Assembly: GCA_021229015.1 (NCBI GenBank)
Contig: CM037782.1
Location: 36,238,038-36,302,037 of the forward strand
Origin: Solen grandis
Taxonomy: Eukaryota > Mollusca > Bivalvia > Adapedonta > Solenidae
Reading direction: 5' to 3'
DNA: 64,000 bases
Position numbers and translations under genes: made by a program
Notes under the pieces: generated by a model
The model's database searches: none
The model's input: only the letters and a program-made list of their open reading frames with translations
What the model was told of the DNA's origin: nothing
Shown here: piece after piece, positions 32,548 through 44,667 of the stretch
Numbering within the stretch: the stretch's first letter is position 1
Layout of the letters: every line of letters begins with the position of its first letter

Positions 32548-34939
32548 AAGGTCTTATCTTTTGCTTCTCGTATCTGTTAATCAAAATACCATCTGAAATA
32601 TGACGTTTCAGATTTAATTATTCCTTCTAGGAATAAATAATAAATCGATATTCGTATATTCAATTAACTTTTGACAATACGTATTGTTCATGTTGCGACT
32701 GTTGGTATCGTAGTTATGCTGCTATAAATTCAGTGTTCTGATTCTTTACATTAATCAGTCAAAAACAACTCTATTTCATTCTATTCATTTGTTAAATGAT
32801 ACAAGGCAAAACTATATACACTGCAGATAAATTCATTTAAAAATAAAAGGTTTATTTGGCATGTATACAAGAATCCTTAGGTTACTCTTCAAGAAATATT
32901 TTCAGGCAATTGATAGAAGCCTCGAAAGATTACCCTGGCACACAATGTACAATGCATACATTGTACTTGACATAAAATGTGGGTTAATGTGTCTATTCTG
33001 TTTTGAATTATGAACAGATTATGATATTGAGATGTAATACAAGACTTAACAGCTTGTGTTCATGCACGTATCCAGAGGAAGGGTCCGAGAGTCTGGACCT
33101 CCTTGCCCAGAAGATCCAAAAAGAAGAAAGGAAAGGTGAAAAGAACCCGCGGATCCAGCACATCTTTATCGCCTCCCCCCTTTGATATTTTGATATAAAA
33201 GACTGGATCTACGAATGTTGTGGACGATTGGTTCGGCTAGGACTTTGCTGCACCTGAAATGCCAAAAAAAGCACCACGTATCGTTGAGACTCTGGCCAAC
33301 AACAAATTACGCTTTCAGTGATTGAATTATGAGGATTATACAGCGTTACTCTCCATAATACGCCCCTGGTTCACAGATACGTTGGCCGCCCATCCAAATT
33401 CCCTTGTCGAATAATTAAAGATACGCTGCACAGTATAAAAAGCCAACCCGATGCACAGACTTTACATACATACAGCACCGAATGTTAATAAATATCGTTT
33501 TACCTATTGCCTTTTAGACATACTCCTTGGATGCAAGTATAACCATGATCTTCTAGGATACGTGCAAGTATCATTAGAAAGGGAGAGAAAATAGAGACGT
33601 CAGTGCTCCATTAATGATAATATATATCAGTACTGCCCGTCACGTGGCTTACTTAAGATTGGTCCCTGTTTGACAAAAAAAATAACCTTGCCTTTTAGTA
33701 GGACGGCGAATATTTTATATCAGTTTTATGATAAGGAATTCATGTAATTATATATTTTTTCTAATATTATCATTTTGTTGAAATACACGCATGCAGTTCT
33801 TCGTATGTCCGTCCTTTTTTACATTTACTAAGGCTCTTTCTTATGAAAACAGGGCTTGAAAATTGAACTTCTTGAAGAATGACATGTCTCGATTGAAGGA
33901 TTTGCATACATTTTTAATATTCACCCAAGATATGTCTCATCCATTAAGAACATTCAACAGGAGTTGCAAAAAAATGTGAGCACTCAGGGTTTCGATATTA
34001 GACTCTTACTTCTTACGGAATTTTATCATGATTGAGCTGAAAACAAACCATTAAAATATCATTAACTGAAAATATAAGAAAAGGAACATCATACTGGTCA
34101 CACCATGCGTGTGCCAAACAATGATACATTTAGGAAAGGAACAACACATTGGCATAAATAAAAGTATAAGAGTACACTTTTTGTAACTGTGTATACATTC
34201 AGAACATCAGAAGTGCAATTCATCGCGACTTTATCTAGAAGGTAAGATGGTTTAAATATCATTGGCTCGAAGAGAAATATATACTCTCTTTCGACAAATT
34301 CCATACACACTGCCAAAACAAAACCATATATTTTGCAAAAAATATAGTTCATTTATCATTGTCAATTACTTTTTATATAACTAATTATTTCTAAATGCAA
34401 TAAAAGTGGTTATTAGCGTATTGTTTTTATTGAAACATATTAAAACTGACTAACAAAACATTTTTCTCTGTTGTATTCCTGATCTAGTCGTTTCAGTTCA
34501 TCACCAATGTAATCTTGCTTTAAAATACATTTCCTAGCTATTTCGTGATGTCAAACAGAGAACGCGGAAATAGAGCTTTGATAGTTTCCATTTGAAAATG
34601 CTTAATTCGACAAAATAAATTGAACTGTTTCATTGATTAGAAAAGAGTTTTAGAGAAGAGTTTTGTTATAACTTTCTAAGTTGTTTTAGATTGAGATTGA
34701 TCGTATGAAAATCTGTAGTACTGCGGTACCATTAGATGAGTTGCAAAATAAATCTCATTCTACGTTGATCAATACAAAAAGACTTAAAAATATTTTTTCT
34801 ACAGGAAAGAATACCACGCAGTTCTAAAAGTAAATGCATTCATGCAAGCCTTAAAGTTATTGACATTTAGTAGAGAGTATTTTAGAAAGAATCAGCCCGG
34901 ATATATTATTACATAACTAATTTAAATCCAATACTATCA
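32548..34939. other. Non-coding AT-rich sequence
   Basis: No convincing gene. The short frames at 33003-33185 and 34098-34352 show no domain, splice support or neighbours. A CGCGGATCCAGCAC...CCCCCCTTTGAT block near 33150-33190 looks like a transposon terminus without a partner. Confidence 0.45.
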
Positions 34940-35149
34940 ACTTAATACCTACCAGTGACCAGTGAAGTTGATATACCCACCAATGAGCATGATATACCAA
35001 CCAATTAAGTTGATATACCCACCAATGAGGTTGATATACAAGTACTGAAGTTGAAATACCAAACAATGAGGTTTAAGTAGCAACCGATGAGCTTAATATA
35101 CCAACCACTGCAGTTGATATACAAAGAATTGGAGTTTATATACCAATCA
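34940..35149 (-). repeat. 21-bp degenerate tandem array, about 10 units
   Basis: Units of the form GTTGATATACCAACCAATGAG repeat every 21 bp with substitutions. Because 21 is a multiple of three, one minus-strand frame stays open through most of the array. It reads as seven-residue repeats (WYINSNS, LYINCSG, WYIKLIG). The frame begins at 35319 outside the array. Coding status is doubtful. Confidence 0.85.
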
Positions 35150-36106
35150 CAGCGATACTCTTTAATAAAACGATAATCTTCTTCACATCTCTGACGAAGC
35201 AGGTTATTCGTTCTGATAATTGTGCGAAGTACAAAGGAAAATTCTCTTAAACCATTAGTAGATACCTCATAAAAATCAGACACTTTTCCCCGGGTATCAG
35301 GTACATTCTTACTAAGCATTAGCGCCTCGATTTAGATCTGATCTCTTACTTTGAAGTTCCCAAACAACTTTGTTTTTTACAGAACTTCACAAAGGTGCAT
35401 TGAATTTATAACAGCCATAAATGAAGGCCTGACTGGTAATGCGTTTCAGCGGTAAGCCTACCACTTGCAACCGGGGCAGGCATTAAGGCAATATACTACT
35501 TGAACACTCGAGCATTAAAATCATACGGTCTGAAACTTGTGCATCTAAAAAAAGTTAAAAACATTTACTATTTATGATGCCTAGGGACGATCGGTACTAA
35601 AAATTAAACCTGTTATCAGAACGTCTGCTCAATAAAGTGTAATGAGCTTAGTTTAACTTATTTATCCATATCAAGATTAAAATGATTCATTCGCATATTA
35701 GTACATTTTATTTACTGTCTGATGGAACACTGTTGTTTGATAAGGCGTAACGCCCCGCCGACAATTCTTCATTCATTTGGGACTACGCCTACATAAAGAA
35801 GATATATATATATACCTGCGTCGCTGCGGTGTCACGCCGTCAGTAGGTAAGTTGCATGTCACCACACATCACCCTGCAACTCAGCAATATTTTTATTTTA
35901 ATTATACATGCTTAGAATCACAAATATTATGATCGACAAAAGCAAAAACAGAAAAAGTACATGCAAAATACATAAACAGAACATTACTTGCACGTGGCAC
36001 ATAAGAAGACGACTATACGTGTATGTAAAAAAAAACATGAATTGTTTTAAAATACGTTTGTAAAACAATCGCAGTTAGTTTTCATCAAACCTTTGTACAT
36101 TTAAAA
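35150..36106. other. Non-coding AT-rich sequence
   Basis: Apart from the start of the frame described for the 21-bp array, nothing was recognised. Confidence 0.4.
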
Positions 36107-36648
36107 CATTTAAGGTATAACCCCCTAATTACCAATATTTCCACATCTTGCCATTGGATGGAAATACTTCTATGAAACTGTGTCACTTTGAAGACATCCA
36201 AAAATAAGAATCTTTCACCGAGAGTTTTTTCAGGTTTTATTTGGGAAGATAATCTGTATTCAAGTTAATATTGAAGTCTATGGGAAATATACAATTTCTG
36301 TGAATATTAAAATTTGAATCTAATTTTCGAGGAAATCTCACGGTAGAAAGATGCATTTTATGATTCTGATTCAAATTTCATAAACACATCTAAACTTTAC
36401 CATAGCTAAAAGGAGAAAATTTACATTTTTTTTTTTTGTAGTTTTCAGGGGACATAACTCATGACAACAAAATTATACAGGGGATGTAATAAAAGACTTT
36501 CGTCCAATGTCATTACATTTCAATTTGCCTTTAAGATTTCCGTGGTTTGACATTTTAAAAGCTTATATTGTAAAGTTATATGCATGGCTTCGGTGGTTAT
36601 TATGTGACATATACCTTTACCGGAAGTGAATTACAGGTAATAAACCTT
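36107..36648. mobile_element. Possible MITE-like repeat
   Basis: TTTAAGGTATAACCCCCTAA at the left and GGTAATAAACCTTAAA at the right give a short, imperfect inverted terminus (TTTAAGGT). The interior is non-coding. Only one copy is in the window. Confidence 0.3.
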
Positions 36649-36895
36649 AAAAATAATTAATGGTGAACAAAGTGAAACAAATTTTTAATCTGGCAGAAAT
36701 CATAATATATAATCATACATACATATCCAAATTAATATTTAATTTTTAGCCGTTTACAGTGGTGACTAGTTAATGAATTATCATAATGGCTTTCGAAAAA
36801 GAAATTTATTCTGTAAAATATGTATATTTCACTATTAGACGTTAAATATATTGTCACAATATGTATCGGTTTAAATAATTTTCCCAATTTTAAAC

Positions 36896-36922
36896 AAAAA
36901 AAAAAAAAAAAAAAAAAAAAAA
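36896..36922. repeat. Poly-A tract
   Basis: Twenty-seven A. No retroposed gene is evident upstream. Confidence 0.95.
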
Positions 36923-37264
36923 ATTACCAAATGTTTTTAAATTATTGCCCATTTAATAAATAGATAAATGGAAAAGTTTCAACTAAAACAATATATGAAA
37001 TACCGTCAAATATGATACAAGCACTAGCGACCATACCTAAACATATACAAATAATTGAATACTCTTATCATCATATGTCAAATAAAACGTTTATTATAGT
37101 TCAAAATAGGCTCACGTCTTGATTGACATATCTCGACTAAGGTGCAAAATAAATGATAAAATGCAATCTCAACCCACATGGCCTTTACATTGTACATCTC
37201 CACGCTTCTCGTAGTTTCTTACTTCCTCTGCATGGGTATCATAGAGACCGCATGCAACTCGGAC

Positions 37265-37410
37265 AAGTCACAACCGCATGTACGCTACACAGGCACGACA
37301 CAATAACGTTTACGCTACACAGGATAGATATTTGCAAGTCACACAGGCACATGTATGCATGCTACACAGGTAAACTTTATCATAAATAGGCCACACAGGC
37401 ATTTATGTAA
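37265..37410 (+). repeat. Short degenerate array of GCTACACAGG-type motifs
   Basis: TACGCTACACAGG, TTACGCTACACAGG, AGTCACACAGG, TGCTACACAGG and GCCACACAGG recur at irregular 15-45-bp spacing. The overlapping frame at 37153-37389 is judged fortuitous. Confidence 0.6.
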
Positions 37411-37644
37411 ACCACATACTACATAATACACAACGCTAACATGCGTGTCCATATATATCTTGAAACCGCAAAAGCAATACACAAAATATTTTCAATTGTT
37501 ACTTAAGAACTTAATTGTTTAGTATTTTAATTATTTATATCGTTAATAACTTAACATTCCAATTTTGATATCATTAATTAATGGCGTAATTCAATATTTA
37601 TATAATTGGAATCGATTTTATTTCAGTATTAATATCAGACCAGG

Positions 37645-37900
37645 GTCGAATTCCACCAACAATTTTAGCGCTATGTAAAACTTAAATACTTAAGGGTTAA
37701 TTTCATCAGTCAAGTGTCTCTATAAAAATGTCGAAAAGTTTCATTTCTAATCAATTACTGTTAGTCATTAAGGTAATAATTCATATCAACTTAGTTGTGT
37801 ACTTGAATTTTTTATAAAATAGTAATGGTGAAATGTGTATCTACCTTGCTAAGAATTTAAGTATTACTTAGCGCTAAGTATTGTTGGTGGAATTCGAGTC
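37645..37900 (+). mobile_element. MITE family E, copy 2 (reference copy)
   Basis: The left end GTCGAATTCCACCAACAAT and the right end ATTGTTGGTGGAATTCGAGTC are inverted. TAGCGCTA and AAGTATTACTTAGCGCTAAG palindromic cores lie just inside. The element is 256 bp and non-coding. Confidence 0.85.
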
Positions 37901-38438
37901 AGTATTGAGAATACTTGTAAACAATTTTCCAAAGCAGCTTAATAAAGAACTAACATTGTATTTTCTGACAGTGTAGAATCACCTTCGCCTTATTTGTACT
38001 GAAGCCCAGCAACTATGGGGTATAACACCATCATCAAATATGAAATCATATATCTTTTCATACATTAGTAACATTTTCTGGATAGAAGAGTTTGTTTGTT
38101 TGTTTGTTTATAATATTATCTACTCTTGGGGATTTACAGATTTTTTTCTTTAGAATTTCGGCTTCTGTTATAGGTTCGTTAATGTCTTTGATTTTGTTAA
38201 TATTAGAAATACTGTTGTTATCATCATATTATATATGACTGCGCCAGGTGTTGGCTACATTTTTGTGAGCTCTCAAAAACTTGCGTAATTATAGTAAATT
38301 ATGGTATGCACAAAATTGTAAATTATCAAGATTATGTATAAAAGCATAGTGAATGTATATACGACTTTTTCATTTGGAATTTTATTGTGTTTTTCTGGAA
38401 ATTTTGCTTTTAAACTCATTATTAATAAATCAATAGGA
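37901..38438. other. Non-coding sequence before the LINE
   Basis: AT-rich with a short TTTG-repeat (38092-38109). No gene was recognised. Confidence 0.4.
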
Positions 38439-38518
38439 AACGCCGACATTTTATCCCAGTGTGTTTTACCTTTTAAATTTAGTAACGCCGACATTTTACC
38501 CCAGTGTGTTTTACCTTG
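38439..38518 (+). repeat. 44-bp tandem duplication
   Basis: AACGCCGACATTTTA(T/C)CCCAGTGTGTTTTACCTT occurs twice in direct orientation, immediately upstream of the LINE reading frame. Confidence 0.9.
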
Positions 38519-38880
38519 TTCGATAATGAGTGAACAGTTGTCAAGTATCATACAGTACGACAGTGGTACACTACATAATATCGGCGTGTCTTACACAGCG
38601 AAACCTAGCCTGGGGCTGTTAAACAGGTTAAAACATCTAGGTATACAGTCACAGTACAGGGGATCTCGTGCTGGACGTTCACGAGTATGGCGTGTTTGGG
38701 ACACTAACAATAGAGTTAATCTTGAAAACATACGAACATGGCCTCAGTTGATTCCCACCACAAATATTTCAAACAAGTCAGTTACTTCTTTCCACAAGAA
38801 GCCTAAGACAGTATCTAGGAATTTAATTAGTATAAAATATAAATTGCCTAAATTAACCAAATCACAGAATTTTCTTTCAG

Positions 38881-39297
38881 TCTGTTGGAGGTGGAGTTGC
38901 ACTTATATTCAAATCACCTATTGATATCCATCTGATTTCTTCAAGTGCTGATCATGAGTTTTCTATTTTTGAATATCTACTCAATAATTACTCAGTACGT
39001 TTTGCAGTCATATACAGACCGCCTCCATCAAAAGCAAATGGTTTTAAGACTAATGAGTTTTTAGAACAAGAATGGCCAACGTTCCTTTCAAGATACGCTA
39101 CTGATGATAAAAGTGACATTATAGTTGACGACTTAAATTTTCACTTAGACGTCCCAAATAATCGTGACACCTTGCAGTTTAGTAGTATCCTCAAGTCTTG
39201 TGGTATGAGGCAGCACGTAAACCAACCTACACATGTAGGAGGACATACGCTTAATGTAGAAATCACAAAGGATTCAAAAAAAGCTAGAGAAAGCTAG
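38881..39297 (+). pseudogene. Endonuclease domain of the CR1/L2-like LINE (partial)
   Basis: FAVIYRPPPSKANGF, IIVDDLNFHLD and QPTHVGGHTLNVEI mark the second half of an APE-type endonuclease. The usual GDxN motif reads DDLN here, and the terminal SDH motif is missing before the stop at 39295. The first half of the domain is deleted. Confidence 0.85.
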
Positions 39298-39299
39298 AG

Positions 39300-41238
39300 C
39301 GTAAATGGCGACAGTCAAAACTTATAATAGATCATCAGATATACCGTGAACAATGTGCTCTGGTAAATAAATTGCTAAAACAAGCAAGAATCGCTTATTA
39401 TACGGCCAAAATAAAATCTTCAGGACGAGATCAGAAATGTCTTTTCAAAATAACAAATTATCTTCTTGGCTCGACAACTGAAGCGGTTTTACCTTCTACG
39501 ACATCATCGAAGGAATTAGCGCAGGACTTTAGTGATTTTTTCATTGACAAAATTAAGGGCATTAGAAATGATATAAGGGCAGACATCTCAACAACGAGCG
39601 TTCCCGAAGCTGTAGAACCATCTCGGCCATGTTTAATTTCTAATCTGACTGCTTTCTCTTCATTGTCTGAACAGGATATCAAGCAATAATCGTGAAATCA
39701 CCAAACAAATCATGTGAACTTGATCCAATACCCACATGGCTGTTGAAATCTTGCATCGATGAACTTTCACCGATATTGACTAAAATCATTAACACATCAT
39801 TAGAATCAGCGAATGTTCCAAAATTGTTTAAATGTTCACGAATAAGACCACTACTCAAAAAACCCGGCCTTGACCAAAATGAACTAAAAAAAACTATAGA
39901 CCAGTTTCAAATTTGCCATTTGTTTCAAAAGTTCTAGAAAAAGCAGTAGACTCACAACTAGAGCGTCATTAATCACTGAACAATACATGAACAACATCAA
40001 TCTGCCTATAGGAAGTTCCATTCTACATAAACAGCATTAATTTAAGTCCAAAATGACATGCAAACCTTAGATCAAAATAATGTCGCCATTCTTGTCCTAC
40101 TTGACCTCTCAGCTGCGTTTGATACCATCGACCATAGTTTACTCTTGAATCGTTTGAAACATGACTTTGGAATTGAGGGAAAACCACTTCAGTGGATGAC
40201 GTCTTACTTAGGTGACCGGTACCAAACAGTTTGTATTGACGGCCAGTTGTCAGAAGCAGTTTTGATGAATTACAGTGTTCCACGGGGCTCAGTTTTAGGT
40301 CAGAAAAATTACATTATGTATACAAAACCAGTTGGAGCCATCTGCAGAAACCACGGTCTACTTCATCATTTTTACGCAGACGATTCTCAACTTTACATAG
40401 CTTTCAAACCTACTGATGAAGTTAATGTTGCAGAAACTGTTCAGCGTGTCGAGGCCTGCCTGGCAGACATAGTTTCATGGATGCATCAAAACATGCTTAA
40501 ACTCAACGCCAATAAGACTGAAGTAATTCTTTTCTCTTCTAAACACAATTAAAACCTTTTTGGTGATATTTCAATAACCATTGGAGCATCTAAAATACAA
40601 CCGGCTACTGTTGTTAGAAATCTGGGAGCTTTTTTAGACCCTAGATTAGACTTAGAAGATCACGTAAACTCAGTGTGTCGATCTTGTTATGCTCAACTTC
40701 GCCGAATTAGCCACATCAGACAGTATCTTTCCACTGACGCAACAAAATCGCTTGTTAACAGTCTTGTTACATCTCGATTGGACTACTGTAATTCTCTGTT
40801 ATATGGATTACCAAAAAACACTCTCCAAAAGCTACAGACTGTCCAAAACACAGCGGCTATGATTATTACAAAAAACCCACGTTTCATTCATATAACCCCC
40901 ATCCTTAAAGCGCTGCATCGGATGCCTGTAGAAGCCAGAATACAGTTTAAGATATTAACTCTTACGTTCAAGGCACTACATGGTCAATCACCGGAGTATA
41001 TTCAATTAATGTTAGAAATTTACAGACCCAGCCGTGTACTTAGATCCCAAGACGTTTCAGTGACACTAGTCCAACCTAGAATCAAAACAGCGAAATATGG
41101 GGACAGATGCTTTACTCTTAGTGCTCCAAAACTCTGGAACTCGTTGCCGGTATTAATACGCCAGTCCAGCAGATTCGTCTCATTTAAGAAACTCTTAAAA
41201 ACATACTTCTTTGTTCGATTCTATAGCGATCATTAAAA
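39300..41238 (+). pseudogene. Reverse transcriptase and C-terminal domain of the CR1/L2-like LINE
   Basis: Fingers: KSCELDPIPTWLLKSC (about 39705) and KCSRIRPLLKKPG. Palm: LLDLSAAFDTIDH (about 40100, motif A), VPRGSVLG (about 40280) and HFYADDSQLY (about 40370, catalytic YADD). The thumb and C-terminal part (40673-41236) contains SLVTSRLDYCNSLLYGLP, MPVEARIQFKILTLTFKALHG and APKLWNSLP, the conserved tail of this LINE group. Breaks occur near 39690, 39937-40058 and 40552-40560. It cannot make a complete protein. Confidence 0.9.
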
Positions 41239-41702
41239 TGGAAAATTACTCGATTACTGTACTTTTAATAATTATGGATTTTAAACATTTTAATGTTGGT
41301 TTTCTACACGTTTATTTAATTTATTTAATGATATTTTCCCAGTTCGCTTCTTAAATTTTATCAATTTTCTCACCCATCGGACAGACTTATCCCGAAATGT
41401 ACCAGTGTGAGATAATCTTATCTCGTACAGCGTGTCTCGTACAGCTGACTGTCTTCATGTACACAACATGAGTAAAGCGATACTTAAATGGATTCACAAT
41501 TGTTACGAATTTATATTTCAGGAGTTGGATATATTTTTCTAGTTTGTTTATTATTTAGATGTTAAATAAAACGTGGCATCTTCTGTAATTCAATTATCAT
41601 TATTATTATTATTATTTTATTGCATAGAGTCTATAAATAGAAACACCATAATGCGGTCTTGCGCACGAAGAATGCTGAAAATGATCGTTGGTAGGTGAGA
41701 AA
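41239..41702. other. Non-coding sequence after the LINE
   Basis: AT-rich, with an ATT-repeat at 41597-41617. No gene. Confidence 0.45.
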
Positions 41703-41861
41703 ATAAATCTACCACGCCCATTGAGTTGTGGATAAGGAAATCCCACCCGAGGGTTGAGATACGTCCAGAAAACCTCGGCATGCCTCGTTTTGTTTTTTTA
41801 TGTATCTCAACCCTCGGGTGGGATATCCTTATCCACAACTTATAGGCGTGGTAGATTCATT
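41703..41861. mobile_element. Foldback element with about 60-bp arms
   Basis: ATCTACCACGCC...GTTGTGGATAAGG...TCCCACCCGAGGGTTGAG at 41705-41762 is inverted at 41798-41857. There are only a few mismatches, and a loop of about 35 nt contains CGGCATGCC. The arms are GC-richer than the flanks. It is a foldback MITE or palindrome with no coding content. Confidence 0.88.
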
Positions 41862-42535
41862 TTATCTTTAATCTTGTAAAAACTGAAGTTCATACAAATC
41901 TGTATGTGTATTATCAGTAAAAACAAAATCTATTAAAATGCCACATCTTGAGGTAATATCAATAAAATGTTCTTGTGACTATACCGTTTAGAAGGTCAAA
42001 CTATTGATTTTCATGTACATGTCGAGAACTGGAGGTTGGTATGTAGACATTTCCACTCGATGGTCTTCGCCGGGACTAAGACAGTAAACTGGTTTGGATA
42101 TAGCGGAAAAAAATGAACTAAATGTTTTATTATTTTCTACCGTTCTGTACTTTGCTAAATCAGACTGACACTAAGCCAGTTAACCCTATTCTGGACAAGG
42201 CAGATCTAATAAGTAATACTCTAATGGTATGTCTCGCCTTGCGACATAAGTTTTAATATGTTATCATCTGGATATATTTATAAGTATCTGGTATGACAGT
42301 AGCAGGCGCCATGCAACCGGTGTAAGGGGTAAATATTTAATGTTACAACTACGGAGGGTCCTATATGCATCAGATTTCAATGTGAAACAGTCAAAGGAAG
42401 TTAATTAAACATTTAAACATTGTTTTCTAACAGAGAGCAGTTCAAAACAATAAGAAACTATTTTGACACATCATTGATTACTTTTTGAAAGTTAAATTAC
42501 ACTTTATATCATGTTTGCTATGTACAACATGGACG
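41862..42535. other. Non-coding AT-rich sequence
   Basis: No gene or structured repeat was recognised. Confidence 0.45.
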
Positions 42536-42790
42536 CTAGTACATGTTTTCAGGTGTATCCAGTGACCATATGTATACATCACAATGGACCGAGGTTACTA
42601 AATGGATGTAAATACTGTCTGCTGTAAAATCTGGACCCCATTTATAACATACACAACACTTGTACGTATCAGCTATTTCAGACTCTGCATCTTGACAAGA
42701 GCCCTCTAAAATGAGTAAAATATGACCATCGGTCATATATGTTTCTAGCGAATTTTGTTTAGGGACAGGCAAAACAGCAGAAGTTATATC
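42536..42790 (-). CDS. Unrecognised candidate exon or transposon remnant
   Basis: About 85 codons stay open on the minus strand outside the neighbouring LINE. They include SLETYMTDGHILLILEG, CQDAESEIADTYKCCVCY and WGPDFTADSIYIHLV. The frame extends another 33 codons into LINE antisense sequence, which is certainly not part of it. No family was recognised and no splice site was confirmed. Its sharp edge at the 5' truncation of the LINE shows that the LINE landed beside or inside it. Confidence 0.25.
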   Translation of the reverse strand, partial: DITSAVLPVPKQNSLETYMTDGHILLILEGSCQDAESEIADTYKCCVCYKWGPDFTADSIYIHLVTSVHCDVYIWSLDTPENMY

Positions 42791-44373
42791 AAATATGGGA
42801 ACTGCTGATAACATTTTTGCTTTACATGGTGTTATTAACCATATGATTAATAACAATAAACAGTTGTATTGTGCTTTTATTGATTTTAGCAAAGCTTTTG
42901 ACTATGTATCAAGAGAGAATCTTTGGATGAAATTAATTAAACTTGGGATTAGAGGGAAAATGTTAAACTTAATCAAATCAATATATAGTGGAGTTAAATC
43001 CAGAGTTAAACATATGAATGAACAGTTTTGATTGTCATCTAGGCGTCAGACAGGGTGAATGTCTTTCGCCTTTCCTGTTTGCCATGTTTATTAATGATAC
43101 TGAAAATATGCTAATGGAAAACAGTTCTTGTGGAATAGATATATACATGTTTAAATTGTTCCTCATCTTATATGCTGATGATATAGTGATTTTTGCAAAC
43201 AGTAGTGTAGAACTTCAAAATGGTTTAGACTCCCTGAATGATTATTGTAAAAAATGGAAGCTATTGGTCAATACAAGTAAAACCAAAATCATGATTTTTC
43301 GAAAAGGAGGTAGAATTTCAGAAAGTTTTCATTTCTATATCGGATCGGAACTGGAAATTATTAAAAAATTTGTTTATCTGGGAGTAGTGTTTACATCAGG
43401 AGGATCTTTCTATGAAGCACAAAACACTTTAGCTGGACAATCAATGAAAGCTATTTTTAAACTTAATAAGTACTTAAATAAATTTGTAAACATTACCATT
43501 AAAAATAAACTAGAATTATTTGACATTCTAGTATTACCTATTCTAAATTATGGTAGTGAAACTTGGGGCTTCCATTCAGGAGATGCAGTGGAAAAAGTAC
43601 ACTTACAGTTTTGTAAAAAATTACTATGTGTTAAAAAAAGCACACAGAATGACTTTATTTATGGTGAGCTAGGTAGAACACCTCTACAAAACATAAGATT
43701 ATATAACATTATCAAATACTTGATAAAGATATTAGATGCTGATTCAAAAAAGTATATAAGAATAATTTACAATGCTCTTTATCAAGATTTAATGAATAAA
43801 CCTAACTCTAAGAATTGGTGCTCATTATTAAGAAACTTGCTTTTCACACTTGGTTTTGGAGAATCATGGTATTCTCAATCAGTGGGTAACAAAAATATTT
43901 TTCTTTCATTGGCTAAACAAAGAATGTTTGATCAATTTTTGCAAAACTGGAATGATTGTTTACAAAATTCGAGTAGAGCTTTATTTTATAGAAATATTGT
44001 AAACTTTCAGTTCCAAACTTATTTAGACATCATTACCTGAAATAAGAACAGAATTAATTTAACACGTCTTCGAGTATCATCTCATAGGCTACATATTGAA
44101 ACTGGTAGATGGAAAAAACCTATTGCTACACCGGTAAATAAACGCAAATGCAGCTTTTGTAATATTTTAGAAGATGAATATCATTTTGTTTTAGAATGCA
44201 CAATGTATGAAAATATAAGAAAAGAGTTTATATCACCATTTTATTATCTAAACCCAAATATGTTCAAATTCACAAAATTAATAATGAGTACTAACAGGAA
44301 CACTATAAGAAAACTGAGTTTATATCTGACAAACGCTTTTGAATTGAGAAACAATCTACTATACCATGAATAA
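42790..44373 (+). mobile_element. Second non-LTR retrotransposon, 5'-truncated
   Basis: It begins inside the reverse transcriptase at GTADNIFALHGVI, a typical 5' truncation. Three blocks follow: 42795-43031, 43018-44040 and 44041-44373. They are separated by one frameshift (about 43020) and one TGA (44038). An AT-repeat at 44417-44443 may be its 3' tail. It is distinct from the CR1/L2-like LINE. The clade was not assigned. Confidence 0.85.
42795..44373 (+). pseudogene. Reverse transcriptase fragment with C-terminal zinc-like motif
   Basis: Palm motifs are visible: CAFIDFSKAFDYVSREN (motif A), GVRQGECLSPFLFAMF (template grip) and LILYADDIVIFA (catalytic YADD). NTSKTKIMIFRKGG and FVYLGVVFTSGG follow. 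The last part, KCSFCNILEDEYHFVLEC, is a CxxC...HxxxxC motif common near the C-terminus of such LINE proteins. Only one frameshift and one stop interrupt about 520 codons, so it is younger than the LINE at 38.5 kb. Confidence 0.9.
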
Positions 44374-44411
44374 CAGTGCATTGTAAACATATATATGTGT
44401 GTGTATATGTG

Positions 44412-44416
<5 letters not shown>

Positions 44417-44443
<27 letters not shown>
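44417..44443. repeat. (AT)n microsatellite
   Basis: About thirteen AT units following GTGTATATGT-type sequence. Confidence 0.95.
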
Positions 44444-44448
<5 letters not shown>

Positions 44449-44667
44449 TATCAATTTCTTTGCGATACTCTATATTTTAAATACACTACATTTTATTACT
44501 TGTATGTAAATTTGAAAGACATTTGCTAAAGTATGAATGTTATGGATAAACTCACATGATCATTGCTCCCTTTTTTAATTACATGTAATTTGAGATGTAT
44601 ACCTGTGTTGTGTAATTATATAAACAGACCATTATTACTATTATGTATTATATATACCTCTGCAGGT

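Larger units (their letters stand above)
38526..41238 (+). mobile_element. CR1/L2-like non-LTR retrotransposon, decayed
   Basis: It has the order N-terminal ORF2 part, endonuclease, reverse transcriptase and C-terminal domain on the plus strand. The N-terminal segment (38526-38880) contains RGSRAGRSRVWRV and is joined directly to the middle of the endonuclease, so an internal deletion is likely. Frames change at about 39298, 39690 and 39940, with stops. The sequence after 41238 is AT-rich, with an ATT-repeat at 41597-41617 that might mark the 3' end. The CR1/L2 placement is inferred from motif style. Confidence 0.85.
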
